Positions 8,864 to 17,736 of a stretch of DNA of 64,000 bases are shown piece by piece. A model generated the notes under the pieces. That model saw nothing but the letters and a program-made list of their open reading frames with translations, had not been told where the DNA came from and made no database searches. Numbering within the stretch: the first letter of the stretch is position 1; each line of letters starts with the position of its first letter. Both the position numbers and the translations under genes were made by a program. The DNA is taken from NCBI RefSeq assembly GCF_900102055.1, contig NZ_FNBA01000006.1:62001-126000 (forward strand), read 5' to 3'. The DNA comes from Ulvibacter litoralis (lineage in GTDB: Bacteria; Bacteroidota; Bacteroidia; Flavobacteriales; Flavobacteriaceae).

Positions 8864-11167
8864 TTACATATTGATATATTTAGTAATAGTTCCTACAAAG
8901 ACGTCGTTCTTGTAAGGCTTTATAATGATATCGCTCATGAGGTTAAAGGCGTGGTCTCCAGTTACTTTTTCTTTTTCTACAGCAGTGAGTGCTAAAATAG
9001 GAATGTGCTCGTTAAAAGCTCTTATTAGTCGTGTCGTTTCAAATCCGTCCATTACAGGCATGTTAATATCCATTAGGATTAAGTCAAACACTTCTTCTTT
9101 AACAAGTTCAATAGCATCGGGTCCATTTTCAGAGACTTTTACGTTAGCGCCGTACAATTCTAATGTTTTTCGGGTTACTATTAAGTTTATCTTATTGTCA
9201 TCTACCGCGAGTATGTTCTTGCCTTTTAATAGGAGTTTCCGCTCATTTTTAAGGTCTTCTTCACTTAGCTTTTTATAATTAATTTCTTTTTTGATAAGTT
9301 GATCGTAGCACAACGTAAATGACACTTCTGTTCCTTTTCCAACGGTGCTGTCAATTTTTAGGTCACTATCGTATAAATCTAGAATTTTCTTAACGATAGG
9401 AAGTCCTAATCCTGTACCTTGAATCGATTTGTCATTTGAATCCTCTTGTCTAAACTCATTAAAAATATGCACTTGACGTTCTTTAGAAATACCTATGCCA
9501 GTATCTTTGACTGAAAAATGTAGGCATGATTTTCCTTCTACATCTGTAATTCTGTTAACCATTACTGTAATGTTACCATTATCGGTAAATTTAGCTGCAT
9601 TGCCAATTAGATTTGTTAGTATCTGCATTAGCTTCACATCGTCTCCGATGAGTGTTTTTGGGACATACGGATCTATTTCAATAGTAAAAGTGTTTGGGTT
9701 TTTAGTATTGATGTATTTAGAAGATTTTACAATGTTTTGAATGATATTATGCACATTAAATTCAACCTGGTTAAGGTCTTCTTTTTTCGTAGCATCAATT
9801 TTTGTTAAATGCAATACGTTGTTAATTAATGAAAGCAAGTAGTAGGCGGAAAATTTTAGAGAATTTAAGTTTTCTTCGTGTGCTATGAGCTTTTTATCTT
9901 CCATGAGAATGGAAGAAATTCCTATAATTCCATACATTGGGGTTCTAAGTTCGTGGGTGATGTTGGAGAATAAAATTGTTTTTGCTTTGGCATACTCGTC
10001 ACTTTTTTCCTTGGCTTCAAGATACTGTCTGTTTTTCTCAATTAAATCGACAACCAGTTTCTTTCTTCTGCGATACGAAACATAAAGGAAAATAGAAAAA
10101 ACGATTAAAATAGCCCCTGCTATTTTCATCCATAAAATAGTAGTTTCTCTTTTGGCTACTTGCTTATTAAATTCGTTTTGTATTGTTTGTGCCTTTAATT
10201 CTTGTTCGTATTCATTCAGTTTAAATTTGGCAGTAACCGTTTCAATGGCTTTAATTTTATCAGTTTTGTATTTTTCAATTTTTGCAGTATCTGCTTTTAG
10301 AGCCATTAAATAAGCTTCCTTGTAGTTGCCTTGCAAAGCTTCAGCTTTGGCATAGGTTTCATAGCCTTCAATGATTGGATCTACATAACCCGATTTTTGT
10401 GCAAGCTCAATACTCTCTTTTAAATTAGCAATTGCAAGTTTGGGTTCTTTTTTTATATAATGTAGTTTACCTACATTTAATTTGGCAACTGCGCGATACG
10501 GATCTCTAGTCTTTTCTCGAATGTAATTGTTGGTGCTGTTTACGTAGTGTTCTGCTTCTTTTATATAATAATCTTTCCTCGTTTTCTCCCCTAAAGAGAT
10601 ATTTAATTCGGCTAAATTAAAATTGAGAATAAATAAATGTCCAGTATCTTTTATTTTCTCAGCAAGTAAAACATTTTCTTTGTGAATTGAAATTGCAGTT
10701 TCAAATCTTTCCTGCTGAGCATAATAGTTCCCTAAATCATTTTTAGCAGTGATAACACTTTTGTAATCTTTTAATTTATCTTCTTCACTTATTAAGGTTG
10801 AAGTTACTCTAGAAGCTAATATCTTTTCTGCTTCTTTTACAGTTTCGGTTAATATTTTTTTGGCTTGTATGGTGTCTTCAATTTGTATAAAAGCATTTCC
10901 AATTAAACTAGAGACTTTGAAAATGGAAGCATAGTCATTTTCTTCTCTGGCGAGTTTTATAACTTCTTGGCCAACTTCTATGGTAAGGTCATAGTTATTT
11001 TTATAAAACTGACTTCTAGTGTACTTCAGTAAGGAGTCAATTTTTTTAGCTTTTAATTCTTTTGGAGTCAGTTGCACGGTATCAGTCACCTCTTTTTGAG
11101 GTGCTTGAGCGGTTAAAGCGCTAGTGCAAAGAAGATTGGTAAAGAGAATAAGTAGGAATAGTCTCAA
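8864..11167 (-). CDS. TPR-containing hybrid sensor histidine kinase
   Basis: The protein has 767 residues. Order: signal peptide (about 1-21), TPR-like helical repeats in the periplasm (about 35-330), one membrane segment (about 343-362), HisKA with phospho-accepting His405 in FSNITHELRTPMYG, HATPase with N box NLIGNAAKF, DTGIGI and GTGLGLPIV, and a C-terminal receiver domain with phospho-acceptor Asp700 (LMDINMP) and Lys750 (KPY). No output domain is fused, so the signal passes on to an unknown partner. The start codon is TTG (11167-11165), 18 nt behind a plausible start site. No response regulator gene is adjacent. Confidence 0.92.
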   Translation of the reverse strand: MRLFLLILFTNLLCTSALTAQAPQKEVTDTVQLTPKELKAKKIDSLLKYTRSQFYKNNYDLTIEVGQEVIKLAREENDYASIFKVSSLIGNAFIQIEDTIQAKKILTETVKEAEKILASRVTSTLISEEDKLKDYKSVITAKNDLGNYYAQQERFETAISIHKENVLLAEKIKDTGHLFILNFNLAELNISLGEKTRKDYYIKEAEHYVNSTNNYIREKTRDPYRAVAKLNVGKLHYIKKEPKLAIANLKESIELAQKSGYVDPIIEGYETYAKAEALQGNYKEAYLMALKADTAKIEKYKTDKIKAIETVTAKFKLNEYEQELKAQTIQNEFNKQVAKRETTILWMKIAGAILIVFSIFLYVSYRRRKKLVVDLIEKNRQYLEAKEKSDEYAKAKTILFSNITHELRTPMYGIIGISSILMEDKKLIAHEENLNSLKFSAYYLLSLINNVLHLTKIDATKKEDLNQVEFNVHNIIQNIVKSSKYINTKNPNTFTIEIDPYVPKTLIGDDVKLMQILTNLIGNAAKFTDNGNITVMVNRITDVEGKSCLHFSVKDTGIGISKERQVHIFNEFRQEDSNDKSIQGTGLGLPIVKKILDLYDSDLKIDSTVGKGTEVSFTLCYDQLIKKEINYKKLSEEDLKNERKLLLKGKNILAVDDNKINLIVTRKTLELYGANVKVSENGPDAIELVKEEVFDLILMDINMPVMDGFETTRLIRAFNEHIPILALTAVEKEKVTGDHAFNLMSDIIIKPYKNDVFVGTITKYINM

Positions 11168-11191
11168 TTATTTTGGTTTAGAGTTGGGACC

Positions 11192-11199
11192 TAAATATA
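11192..11199 (-). promoter_or_regulatory. -7-like promoter of the hybrid kinase gene
   Basis: On the minus strand it reads TATATTTA, seven of eight consensus bases. Transcription would start near 11185. Confidence 0.35.
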
Positions 11200-11463
11200 T
11201 GAAAAATTTATATAATTTAAGAATACTCCTTTAGATTATATATATGATTGATTGAGGGGTTATTATTTCTTTTTAAAACTGTTAATCAATTGGTTAGGTG
11301 TTTTGATGTAAAATAATTACACTTGTTTTTTTTATGTTTATTCTGTCTTCAATTTATTTAGTTTTAATCGTTGTTTAATATCTCTTTATTTATCAATAGT
11401 CAAATGCTAAAAGATTTGCATATTTGTAGTGTTATCTAGAAGTATATTATTAAAAACCATCTT

Positions 11464-12267
11464 TTGAAAATTAAAAAAACATCGACTAAAGTAGCTTTGG
11501 TTACAGGAGCTGCTTCTGGGTTGGGATATGAATTAGCATTACTACTCGCAAAAGATTTATTTCAACTTATTTTAGTAGATATTGACGCTGAGAATCTTGA
11601 ACAGACCAAAGTAGCCATACAAAAAGAGTTTGATGTTCCGGTTACTATTATAACGAAGGACTTAAGCGTCCCTAATGTAGCACAGGATATTTTTGATGCT
11701 TTAAACGGGACACCAATTGATGTTTTAATTAACAATGCAGGTTTTGGTGTTTTTGGGACGTTCGATAATACCGATTGGGAGCGTGAGTCTAGAATGCTTC
11801 AGTTGCACGTAATGACGACCACACATTTAACAAAACTTCTTTTACCAGGTATGGTAGAAAGAGGAACCGGTAAAATTTTAAACTTGGCCTCATTGGCAGC
11901 TTTTCAGCCAGGACCTTTAATGTCACTCTATTATGCTTCTAAGGCGTATATTCTTTCTTTTTCTGAAGCGATTGCCAATGAATTAAAAGGAACAGGTGTC
12001 ACGGTTACCGTATTATGCCCAGGTCAAACTAAAACATGTTTTCAAGAGGTAGTTTCCGAAGGGAATACGGATAATAAAATACATTTTAACATGGGGTGCC
12101 CAGCCGATGTCGCTTTGTGTGGGTATAAGGCAATGCTGAAGGGAAAAACAGTGGTAATCCCAGGGGCATTAAATAAATTTATATCAAAATTACCACGTTT
12201 TCTTTCTCGAAATACAGCTACTGCTATTGTTCGGAAGATTCAAGAAAAAAACAGAACAGAGGCATAA
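11464..12267 (+). CDS. Short-chain dehydrogenase/reductase (SDR family)
   Basis: The protein has 267 residues. The cofactor motif TGAASGLG lies at 14-21, NNAG at about 90-93, the catalytic Ser at 143 and Tyr156-x-x-x-Lys160. This is a classical SDR that oxidises or reduces a carbonyl or alcohol with NAD(P)H. The substrate cannot be told from sequence. It starts with TTG at 11464. A near-consensus -7 element (CATATTTG) lies about 30 bp upstream. It converges with the DUF3857 gene; the two ends are one base apart with no terminator between. Confidence 0.88.
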   Translation: MKIKKTSTKVALVTGAASGLGYELALLLAKDLFQLILVDIDAENLEQTKVAIQKEFDVPVTIITKDLSVPNVAQDIFDALNGTPIDVLINNAGFGVFGTFDNTDWERESRMLQLHVMTTTHLTKLLLPGMVERGTGKILNLASLAAFQPGPLMSLYYASKAYILSFSEAIANELKGTGVTVTVLCPGQTKTCFQEVVSEGNTDNKIHFNMGCPADVALCGYKAMLKGKTVVIPGALNKFISKLPRFLSRNTATAIVRKIQEKNRTEA

Positions 12268-12268
12268 G

Positions 12269-14236
12269 TTATTTTTTCTTTAGCACAATTGGTTCTTTGC
12301 TTTGAACCGTCATAACATTTGTAAGAAAATCTTTCAGAATAGAATAACTCTCAGGGCTATAACGATACAAATTAAGTTTAGTAGATAGGCGTACACTAAT
12401 TTTTTTATCATCTGTTTGGTATGCTATGCTACATTCACCACCATTTTGAGGTATTTTATAAACTCTGCTTTTTGGCAATTCTACAACCTCATATTGATCA
12501 TTTAAATCGATAGAAACTAAGTAGGTATTTGCAAAAGGATAGCCTATGTCTATTGGGTATTTTCGAGTGTCTTCTTTAAATGGATTTTCGTCGAGGTACA
12601 AGTTGCTTTTTAAGAAAGGAAATACATAAATCTTATCACCTACAACGTCAGGAGTGATTGTGATATCATATCCTGTTTTTAAAGATTGGGTAAGATCATT
12701 TTTGTTTGAAATGGTAAAATTTTCAATTTCAACATTTTCATCTTCCTTGTTTTTAAAATAACTCTCGTTGTTCGATTTGTCTAGTTTTTCTCGTTCGTTT
12801 ACTGCGATGTATCCAGAATATAAATCGCTCAATTTACCTTTTAATTCTCCGTCTTCATTTATGGTAAGTCGTGTGTTGGTATATTTTATGTTTTTAGCGT
12901 ATGGTTCTATATCTTGCCAATAACTTCCTTTTTTGAAATCCATGACGCGTCCTTTTACATTTAAAGCTCTATAGGGAACTACTTCAAAAGGAGTAAATTT
13001 ATTTGTCGCATCTAAAATGTATTTGTTTTGTCCTATTGTTAAGTGTGCCATTACATAATTAAAATCTGTAAGCACAGGATAGCTCATTGTTGGAATTCCA
13101 TTTTCACGTGTGGATGAAAGTACTATTTTAGCGTCTAAATCTGCAGCTTCTAAAGCATTGATGAGTGCTAGGTTAATTTCAGCGATATTTCCCGTTTTTT
13201 CTTCAAAAGCGTCTTTTACACGAATCTCCGAAAAAATTCGATAGGCTCCATTCCATGTAAAGTGATTTTGAATAAAGGCGTAAACTGCCTTAGCTCTTTC
13301 TAAGGGGTCTGCAATCGCTAAAACATTTTCAGGAAGGTTTTTTTTGAAGTATCCCTTATAAGAAAGTTGCCTTCCCATATCCTTGTCGTTTTTAAATTCG
13401 GTGTCGACATTTTTCCACGTTTTAGAATAAAAGTTTTTAGAACCGCTATAGTCTAATGCATCTCGAAGTTCGTAATTTATTGCTGCACGATGATTGCTTT
13501 CATCGAGCATGTATATTTCAGGCTTAAAGGCTGGAATGTGCTTCATGGCATAGGTTGCAATTTCACAATCGGCAGAAGTATATCCTTCAATATGAAAACA
13601 CTTCTTCTTTATATCAGCATCGTTTACTTCTAGTTTGTATTCACCTCTAAGGCTTTTGTTGTAGTTAAAGTTGCCAGGAATTTTTGTAGTAAATTCACTA
13701 TAAACTGTCGGGTAATTGTTTTGGAAAATCCATCCTTTTAAATCAAAGAAAAAAGGACTTTCAACGCTGTATTTATACTCTAAAATACTTCCATCTTTTA
13801 TATTTGGAAATGCAAAACGTTTGGTGTGATAGCCGTTAGTTCCTTTTAGAGTATAAATTTCAGCTTGTTTTACATACGTTTTTATCCCGTCATTATTAGT
13901 GAGTGCGGTAAGGTTTATTAATTTTTCTTGACTTGCACTATTGGTTAATAAATGAATTTCTATTTCACCACCATCAAATTTTTTAGCGTCTAATACCTTA
14001 ATTTTTTGGTATACATCCTTTACAATTCTAATATAACGATCTTCAATAAGTTCAAAATGATAATATCCTTGTTCGTAAAGTATAATGGCAGTAGCTTCAG
14101 GGTCTTCTGTATATTTTTTTACAGCAAAGTCTTCAATGGATGGTTCTCCAAAAACAGACATGTTTCGTTGCTGAGCGTTGAGTGTTATTGAGATTAAAAG
14201 AAATAAAGTACTCGCAATAGTTTTTAATTGTAGCAT
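12269..14236 (-). CDS. DUF3857 / transglutaminase-like secreted protein, catalytic Cys apparently missing
   Basis: The protein has 655 residues with a signal peptide (about 1-22). A DUF3857 domain (about 55-230) is followed by a transglutaminase-like core (about 300-415) and a DUF3858-like beta domain. In active members the core carries a G-x-C motif. Here the place reads TGNIAEINLAL (348-358), with Ile351 where Cys is expected, while His398 and Asp409 (YILDATN) look retained. It is therefore probably a non-catalytic, binding version. Periplasmic or outer-envelope location is likely. Function is unknown. Confidence 0.78.
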   Translation of the reverse strand: MLQLKTIASTLFLLISITLNAQQRNMSVFGEPSIEDFAVKKYTEDPEATAIILYEQGYYHFELIEDRYIRIVKDVYQKIKVLDAKKFDGGEIEIHLLTNSASQEKLINLTALTNNDGIKTYVKQAEIYTLKGTNGYHTKRFAFPNIKDGSILEYKYSVESPFFFDLKGWIFQNNYPTVYSEFTTKIPGNFNYNKSLRGEYKLEVNDADIKKKCFHIEGYTSADCEIATYAMKHIPAFKPEIYMLDESNHRAAINYELRDALDYSGSKNFYSKTWKNVDTEFKNDKDMGRQLSYKGYFKKNLPENVLAIADPLERAKAVYAFIQNHFTWNGAYRIFSEIRVKDAFEEKTGNIAEINLALINALEAADLDAKIVLSSTRENGIPTMSYPVLTDFNYVMAHLTIGQNKYILDATNKFTPFEVVPYRALNVKGRVMDFKKGSYWQDIEPYAKNIKYTNTRLTINEDGELKGKLSDLYSGYIAVNEREKLDKSNNESYFKNKEDENVEIENFTISNKNDLTQSLKTGYDITITPDVVGDKIYVFPFLKSNLYLDENPFKEDTRKYPIDIGYPFANTYLVSIDLNDQYEVVELPKSRVYKIPQNGGECSIAYQTDDKKISVRLSTKLNLYRYSPESYSILKDFLTNVMTVQSKEPIVLKKK

Positions 14237-14301
14237 GTAGATGTAAGTTTTGGGGAATTACATTTTTTTTTGAAAATTAATAAAATCTATACCTTTAGCC
14301 A

Positions 14302-14667
14302 CTATTTTTTTTTTCTTTTTTTCTGAAACACATACAGTAAGAAGCCTCCTGTTAGGTATGCGACTATGTCCCAAGGATCAAATGTGGTTCCTGTTATGAC
14401 TTTGATTACAGTGGGAGTATTCTCAAAAGCTTCAGAAATACCTGCTAACTGAAGCAATTCAATTCCGAAGGAAAACAGCAGCAACCCTACTATAAGTTTT
14501 TCCGAAGAAATTGAAAAAAAGCTCAATACTAAATGGTATAACAAAATAATGACCAATACATCGCCTACAAATCCTCGAATAAATGGATGAAAGTGAACGA
14601 TTGCAATTGTGATTTCTACTGCAAGTAACAGTATTGTGTATAATGAATGTTTTTTATGAATTTTCAT
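14302..14667 (-). CDS. DUF2809 membrane protein
   Basis: The protein has 121 residues with about four membrane helices and a basic C-terminus (QKKRKKK). The blocks HPFIRGFVGDVLVIILLY and FDPWDIVAYLTGG match the DUF2809 family, small inner-membrane proteins of unknown function. It lies downstream of creD on the same strand, but a hairpin at 14689-14724 separates them. Confidence 0.75.
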   Translation of the reverse strand: MKIHKKHSLYTILLLAVEITIAIVHFHPFIRGFVGDVLVIILLYHLVLSFFSISSEKLIVGLLLFSFGIELLQLAGISEAFENTPTVIKVITGTTFDPWDIVAYLTGGFLLYVFQKKRKKK

Positions 14668-14688
14668 GAGATACTTAGGGTTCTATAA

Positions 14689-14724
14689 AACCTTAAGTCA
14701 TTTGCATTTAAACGACTTAAGGTT
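14689..14724. terminator. Hairpin terminator behind creD
   Basis: Perfect 11-bp arms AACCTTAAGTC and GACTTAAGGTT with a 14-nt loop. It lies just past the creD stop on the minus strand, with a short T run (TTTTA) after the stem in that direction. Confidence 0.6.
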
Positions 14725-14737
14725 CTTAATTTAAAAT

Positions 14738-16084
14738 TTAATCTGTTCCCCAATCAATTTTTCGAGAAGCAAACATTACAATGGCTAGAATGGTAAATAA
14801 TCCAATACTTCCTACTAATAACGCATAGTTTTCTAACTGAATAATAACGTAGATAAACCCGTATAAGGAGGCTAGCGACCCGCAGACGAGTACCGGAAAC
14901 TTAAATCCTTTTAAGATCGCTCGCGAGTAAAGGGTTATAAGTGCGAGTACTGCAAATGCTGCGATTGCATAGGCTTTTAAAAATGTGCTGTGTTCCGAAA
15001 TTGAAATCAGTAAGGTGTAAAACATCACCAATGCTAATCCAATCATGATGTATTGAAAGGGGTGAATGTGAATTTTACTTACTAGTTGGATTAATAAAAA
15101 TAATAAGAGCGTTAATCCAATAACCATAAATCCGTACTTAGTGGCGCGTTCACTTTTTTGATATTCGTCCACTGGAACAATAAAGGATGTTCCGAAGGCA
15201 AAATCTTCTAAATTGGGTAAGCTTCCGAAGAACGATTGCTCAAATTGTCGGTTAATTTGAAGTACTTTCCAGGATGCATGAAAGCCGTCTTTAGAAATTT
15301 CTTTCGATTCGTCGTCTGGAAGAAAATTTCCATCAAAACTAGGGGAGTGCCAGTTCGAGGTCATTTTAGCTGTCGTTTCTTTTCCAATCGGTAAAAATTT
15401 TAAACTTTCGCTACCATTAATGGTTAAGTCGTACGAAAATGATACCTTTTTAGAAACGAGTTCATTTGGAGTTTCTATAAAGCCACTCTCAATGGTGTTG
15501 AGGTATTTTTTGTCGTAACGAGGCGTCATTTCGAGGGTTTGCGAGCCAAGTGTTACTAGAGGAGTATTGCGAATTCCCTTAAGATTGGATGTTTTTATGA
15601 TGATGGACGCTTTTTCCCACATAATATGTTTAGGGTCGATGTCTGATTTCGAAAAGTCTATCTTCGGAAACTGACCCGTAACTTTCATTGTTGCGGAATA
15701 AACCACAGACTCATAGATACTCCTGTTAAGAGGTTTGCTGGTTACGTCTGAAGCAATATCGAGTGCATCGGGAAAGAAATATGCGTAGAGTATCGACTCT
15801 TTGCTTGTGGTTTCGTATGTTTTTTCTTTTTCATTATACGTACGAATCTCTTTGAAGGTTTTGTACGGAACTTTTACAATAGGACCAGAGAGCAATACTT
15901 CATTTCCCCATTTGCTATTTATTTCTTGCACCACTTCTGTTTGGCGGTACGATCGTTCTCTTACGAGGTCTTTTACAAATTCTAGGGGAATTAATAATAC
16001 AAGTAATAAAAATCCAACAATCATCATTCTTGCAGAGATTGAGTTGCGAATCCAGTTTCCAAATTTTCCTTTTTTCTGTTCCAT
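14738..16084 (-). CDS. creD: CreD-family inner membrane protein
   Basis: The protein has 448 residues. It has one N-terminal membrane helix (about 19-39), a large periplasmic part (about 50-305) with the family start YRQTEVVQEINSKWG and LLSGPIVKVPY, and about five or six C-terminal helices. CreD proteins act in envelope integrity and are controlled by CreBC in enterobacteria. Here no CreBC is present; instead a winged-helix regulator gene precedes it. An inverted repeat at 16114-16132, shared with the operon head, lies in the 92-bp gap upstream. Confidence 0.9.
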   Translation of the reverse strand: MEQKKGKFGNWIRNSISARMMIVGFLLLVLLIPLEFVKDLVRERSYRQTEVVQEINSKWGNEVLLSGPIVKVPYKTFKEIRTYNEKEKTYETTSKESILYAYFFPDALDIASDVTSKPLNRSIYESVVYSATMKVTGQFPKIDFSKSDIDPKHIMWEKASIIIKTSNLKGIRNTPLVTLGSQTLEMTPRYDKKYLNTIESGFIETPNELVSKKVSFSYDLTINGSESLKFLPIGKETTAKMTSNWHSPSFDGNFLPDDESKEISKDGFHASWKVLQINRQFEQSFFGSLPNLEDFAFGTSFIVPVDEYQKSERATKYGFMVIGLTLLLFLLIQLVSKIHIHPFQYIMIGLALVMFYTLLISISEHSTFLKAYAIAAFAVLALITLYSRAILKGFKFPVLVCGSLASLYGFIYVIIQLENYALLVGSIGLFTILAIVMFASRKIDWGTD

Positions 16085-16113
16085 AATTGAGCTATTAGTG
16101 ATTAATTGTAAAG

Positions 16114-16132
16114 TACTTTGTTTTTCAAAGTA
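16114..16132 (-). promoter_or_regulatory. Candidate operator upstream of creD
   Basis: Perfect inverted repeat TACTTTG, five T, CAAAGTA. Nearly the same repeat with the same 5-nt spacer lies at 17085-17103 before the first gene of this operon. On the minus strand its end also resembles a -7 element. Confidence 0.5.
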
Positions 16133-16176
16133 AGTTGATAAAAAAATAGTTGCTTTTATTTTGAAGCTTTAAGTGG

Positions 16177-16467
16177 TTACTTTTTCAATAACTTCTCTAG
16201 CGCTTCTATATGTTTTTTAAATTCATTTTTTCCAAGTTTTGTGGCACTGTACCGGGTATTTGGTTTTCTGCCTACAAACGATTTTTCGACTAAAATGTAT
16301 TCGGCATTTTCGAGGGCTTTAATGTGACTGGCCAAATTACCATCGGTAAGGTCAAGCAATTCCTTTAGGCGATTAAAGTCGGCGTCATCGTTTACCATTA
16401 GTATGGACATAATGCCTAATCTAATGCGGTGATCAAATAGTTTGTTTATGTTGTCTATAATTCCCAC
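16177..16467 (-). CDS. Winged-helix transcriptional regulator
   Basis: The protein has 96 residues and fits a single winged-helix domain (HTH_34/MarR-like): FDHRIRLGIMSIL, then the recognition region LKELLDLTDGNLASHIKALENAEYI, and a wing with GRKPNTRYSATKLG. It has no sensor domain. It lies 1 bp after the upstream membrane-protein gene and ahead of creD, an order common in Bacteroidota, so it probably controls this operon. The shared inverted repeats at 17085 and 16114 are its likely binding sites. Confidence 0.85.
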   Translation of the reverse strand: MGIIDNINKLFDHRIRLGIMSILMVNDDADFNRLKELLDLTDGNLASHIKALENAEYILVEKSFVGRKPNTRYSATKLGKNEFKKHIEALEKLLKK

Positions 16468-16468
16468 G

Positions 16469-17077
16469 TTACTTTTTTTTCTCTTGAAGATACATGATAC
16501 TTCCGTAGATAACGTGTGTTACACCAAAACCAACCACCCAGAACCAAAAACCATAGCCTGGAAAAAGGGCGCATAATAGTCCGAGTACAATTTCAATATA
16601 CCCTAAGTACTTTATATTTCCTACGGTATATTTTGAAGCGTTTACTAAAGCCAATCCATAGAACAATAACATTAAGGAGGCAGTTAATCCGTAATGCTGA
16701 CTATTAAGTTTGATTAAGATGTAAATCCCTCCAGAGACTAGGGGAATTAAAAAGTTAATTAACAAACGACGTGTTGTAGGGTCCCAAATTTTTTCGTTAT
16801 TTTTCTTGGCTTTCTGTGTGGTGATTAGGGCAGCAGTACTTATACTTAACATTGCTACGGAAGCAAGTAAAACGAGTAACATTTTAAAATTCCAACTGTG
16901 TAAGGTTAGGTATTCCCCTTGCTCTGGAAATAAAAAGAAATAACCAATTAATGCGCCAATAATGGCATATATACCCGCAAATACACCTGAAATTCCACTT
17001 AAAGAGATGAAACGGGAAGAACGATTCATGAGGTTCTTAATTTCACCGATGTCTTTTAAATAATCTGTATCACTCAT
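16469..17077 (-). CDS. Six-helix membrane protein, first gene of the creD operon
   Basis: The protein has 202 residues. After a short cytoplasmic start (MSDTDYLKDIGEIKNLMNRS) there are about six hydrophobic helices. No enzyme motif was found. It is translated 1 bp before the winged-helix regulator and is probably co-transcribed with it and creD. A role as partner or sensor for the regulator is inferred from position only. Confidence 0.75.
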   Translation of the reverse strand: MSDTDYLKDIGEIKNLMNRSSRFISLSGISGVFAGIYAIIGALIGYFFLFPEQGEYLTLHSWNFKMLLVLLASVAMLSISTAALITTQKAKKNNEKIWDPTTRRLLINFLIPLVSGGIYILIKLNSQHYGLTASLMLLFYGLALVNASKYTVGNIKYLGYIEIVLGLLCALFPGYGFWFWVVGFGVTHVIYGSIMYLQEKKK

Positions 17078-17084
17078 AAAAAAG

Positions 17085-17104
17085 TACTTTGAGTTACAAA
17101 GTTA
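17085..17104 (-). promoter_or_regulatory. Promoter and overlapping candidate operator of the creD operon
   Basis: On the minus strand TAACTTTG (17104-17097) is an exact -7 element; transcription would start near 17090, 13 nt before the ATG. It overlaps the inverted repeat TACTTTG, AGTTA, CAAAGTT (one mismatch), which matches the repeat in front of creD. A repressor bound here would block the polymerase. Confidence 0.6.
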
Positions 17105-17205
17105 AAAGAAACATTGAATTTTCAAACTGAATTTTCAAATTTTAGGGAATATTTAATAGAACTTGTTATTTGTTTTTCAGCAACTGTGGGGATTTAATTA
17201 CAAAT

Positions 17206-17244
17206 ACAGGAAAAACCCTTTTTTTATTACAGGAAAAACCCTGT
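17206..17244 (+). promoter_or_regulatory. Two activator-type boxes before small RNA copy 1
   Basis: GGAAAAACCC occurs at 17209-17218 and again at 17232-17241. The second lies inside the near-palindrome ACAGGAAAAACCCTGT (17229-17244). The first box is 69 nt upstream of the conserved core, the same distance (67-69 nt) as in the other three copies. Confidence 0.6.
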
Positions 17245-17279
17245 TGCACTATATTAGCACTTTATTGCATTTTTACATA

Positions 17280-17346
17280 GCTTAATTAATTGGGGAGTTA
17301 ATAAAAGCGAATATGTTGAGGCCACTCTTTTTGAGTGGCCTTTTTT
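17280..17346 (+). ncRNA. Tandem small RNA, copy 1
   Basis: Predicted RNA of about 67 nt. It starts just after a -7-like element CATTTTTA (17268-17275) with TTG at 17244-17246. The core (17278-17308) is identical to copies 2 and 3 and folds into a hairpin with GCTT/AAGC at the base, TTAATT/AGTTAA above it and a GGGG loop. A linker with AATATG follows, then a terminator of perfect 8-bp stem GGCCACTC/GAGTGGCC and six T (17320-17346). No protein-coding frame fits. Confidence 0.75.
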
Positions 17347-17387
17347 AGTTTAAATGGTTGTTTGTAAATGGGTTGGGGTTGTAAATA

Positions 17388-17453
17388 GGAAAAACCCTTT
17401 TTATAATACCGTTTTATCCCTCTTGTGAGGGTTCTTTATAAATTTCATCTTTG
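17388..17453 (+). promoter_or_regulatory. Promoter region of small RNA copy 2
   Basis: Upstream box GGAAAAACCC (17388-17397), TTG at 17423-17425 as -33 element, 20 nt spacer, then CATCTTTG (17446-17453) in the place of TAnnTTTG. The predicted start is at about 17458-17460. Confidence 0.6.
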
Positions 17454-17457
17454 TATA

Positions 17458-17527
17458 GCTTAATTAATTGGGGAGTTAATAAAAGCAAACATGTAAGAGG
17501 CCGTTCCATAAAGACGGCCTTTTTTTA
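17458..17527 (+). ncRNA. Tandem small RNA, copy 2
   Basis: About 70 nt. The core at 17456-17486 is identical to copy 1. The linker reads AAACATGTAA. The terminator arms (AGGCCGTT and GACGGCCT, 17498-17505 and 17513-17520) are followed by a T run. The stem sequence differs from copy 1 while the position is kept, as expected for a terminator. Confidence 0.78.
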
Positions 17528-17568
17528 TTTTAATTTTTTTGATAATGAATGGGTGCATATTTAAAAGG

Positions 17569-17633
17569 GGAAAAACCCCTTTTAATATCCGTTATATCCC
17601 TCTTTCCAGAGATGTATATAAACCTCATCTTTG
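17569..17633 (+). promoter_or_regulatory. Promoter region of small RNA copy 3
   Basis: Upstream box GGAAAAACCC (17569-17578) sits inside a longer palindrome AAAAGGGG..CCCCTTTT. The -7-like element CATCTTTG is at 17626-17633. A clear TTG is missing here (TTT in its place). Confidence 0.6.
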
Positions 17634-17637
17634 TATA

Positions 17638-17706
17638 GCTTAATTAATTGGGGAGTTAATAAAAGCAAATATGTAAAAGATCGTTCTGTAAAAGGGCGGT
17701 CTTTTT
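17638..17706 (+). ncRNA. Tandem small RNA, copy 3
   Basis: About 69 nt. The core at 17636-17666 is identical to copies 1 and 2. The linker contains AATATGTAA. The terminator arms AGATCGTTC and GGGCGGTCT (17678-17686, 17694-17702) pair with three G-U pairs and end in five T. Confidence 0.76.
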
Positions 17707-17736
17707 CGTTTTATAAAATTGGGGTTGAATATTATA

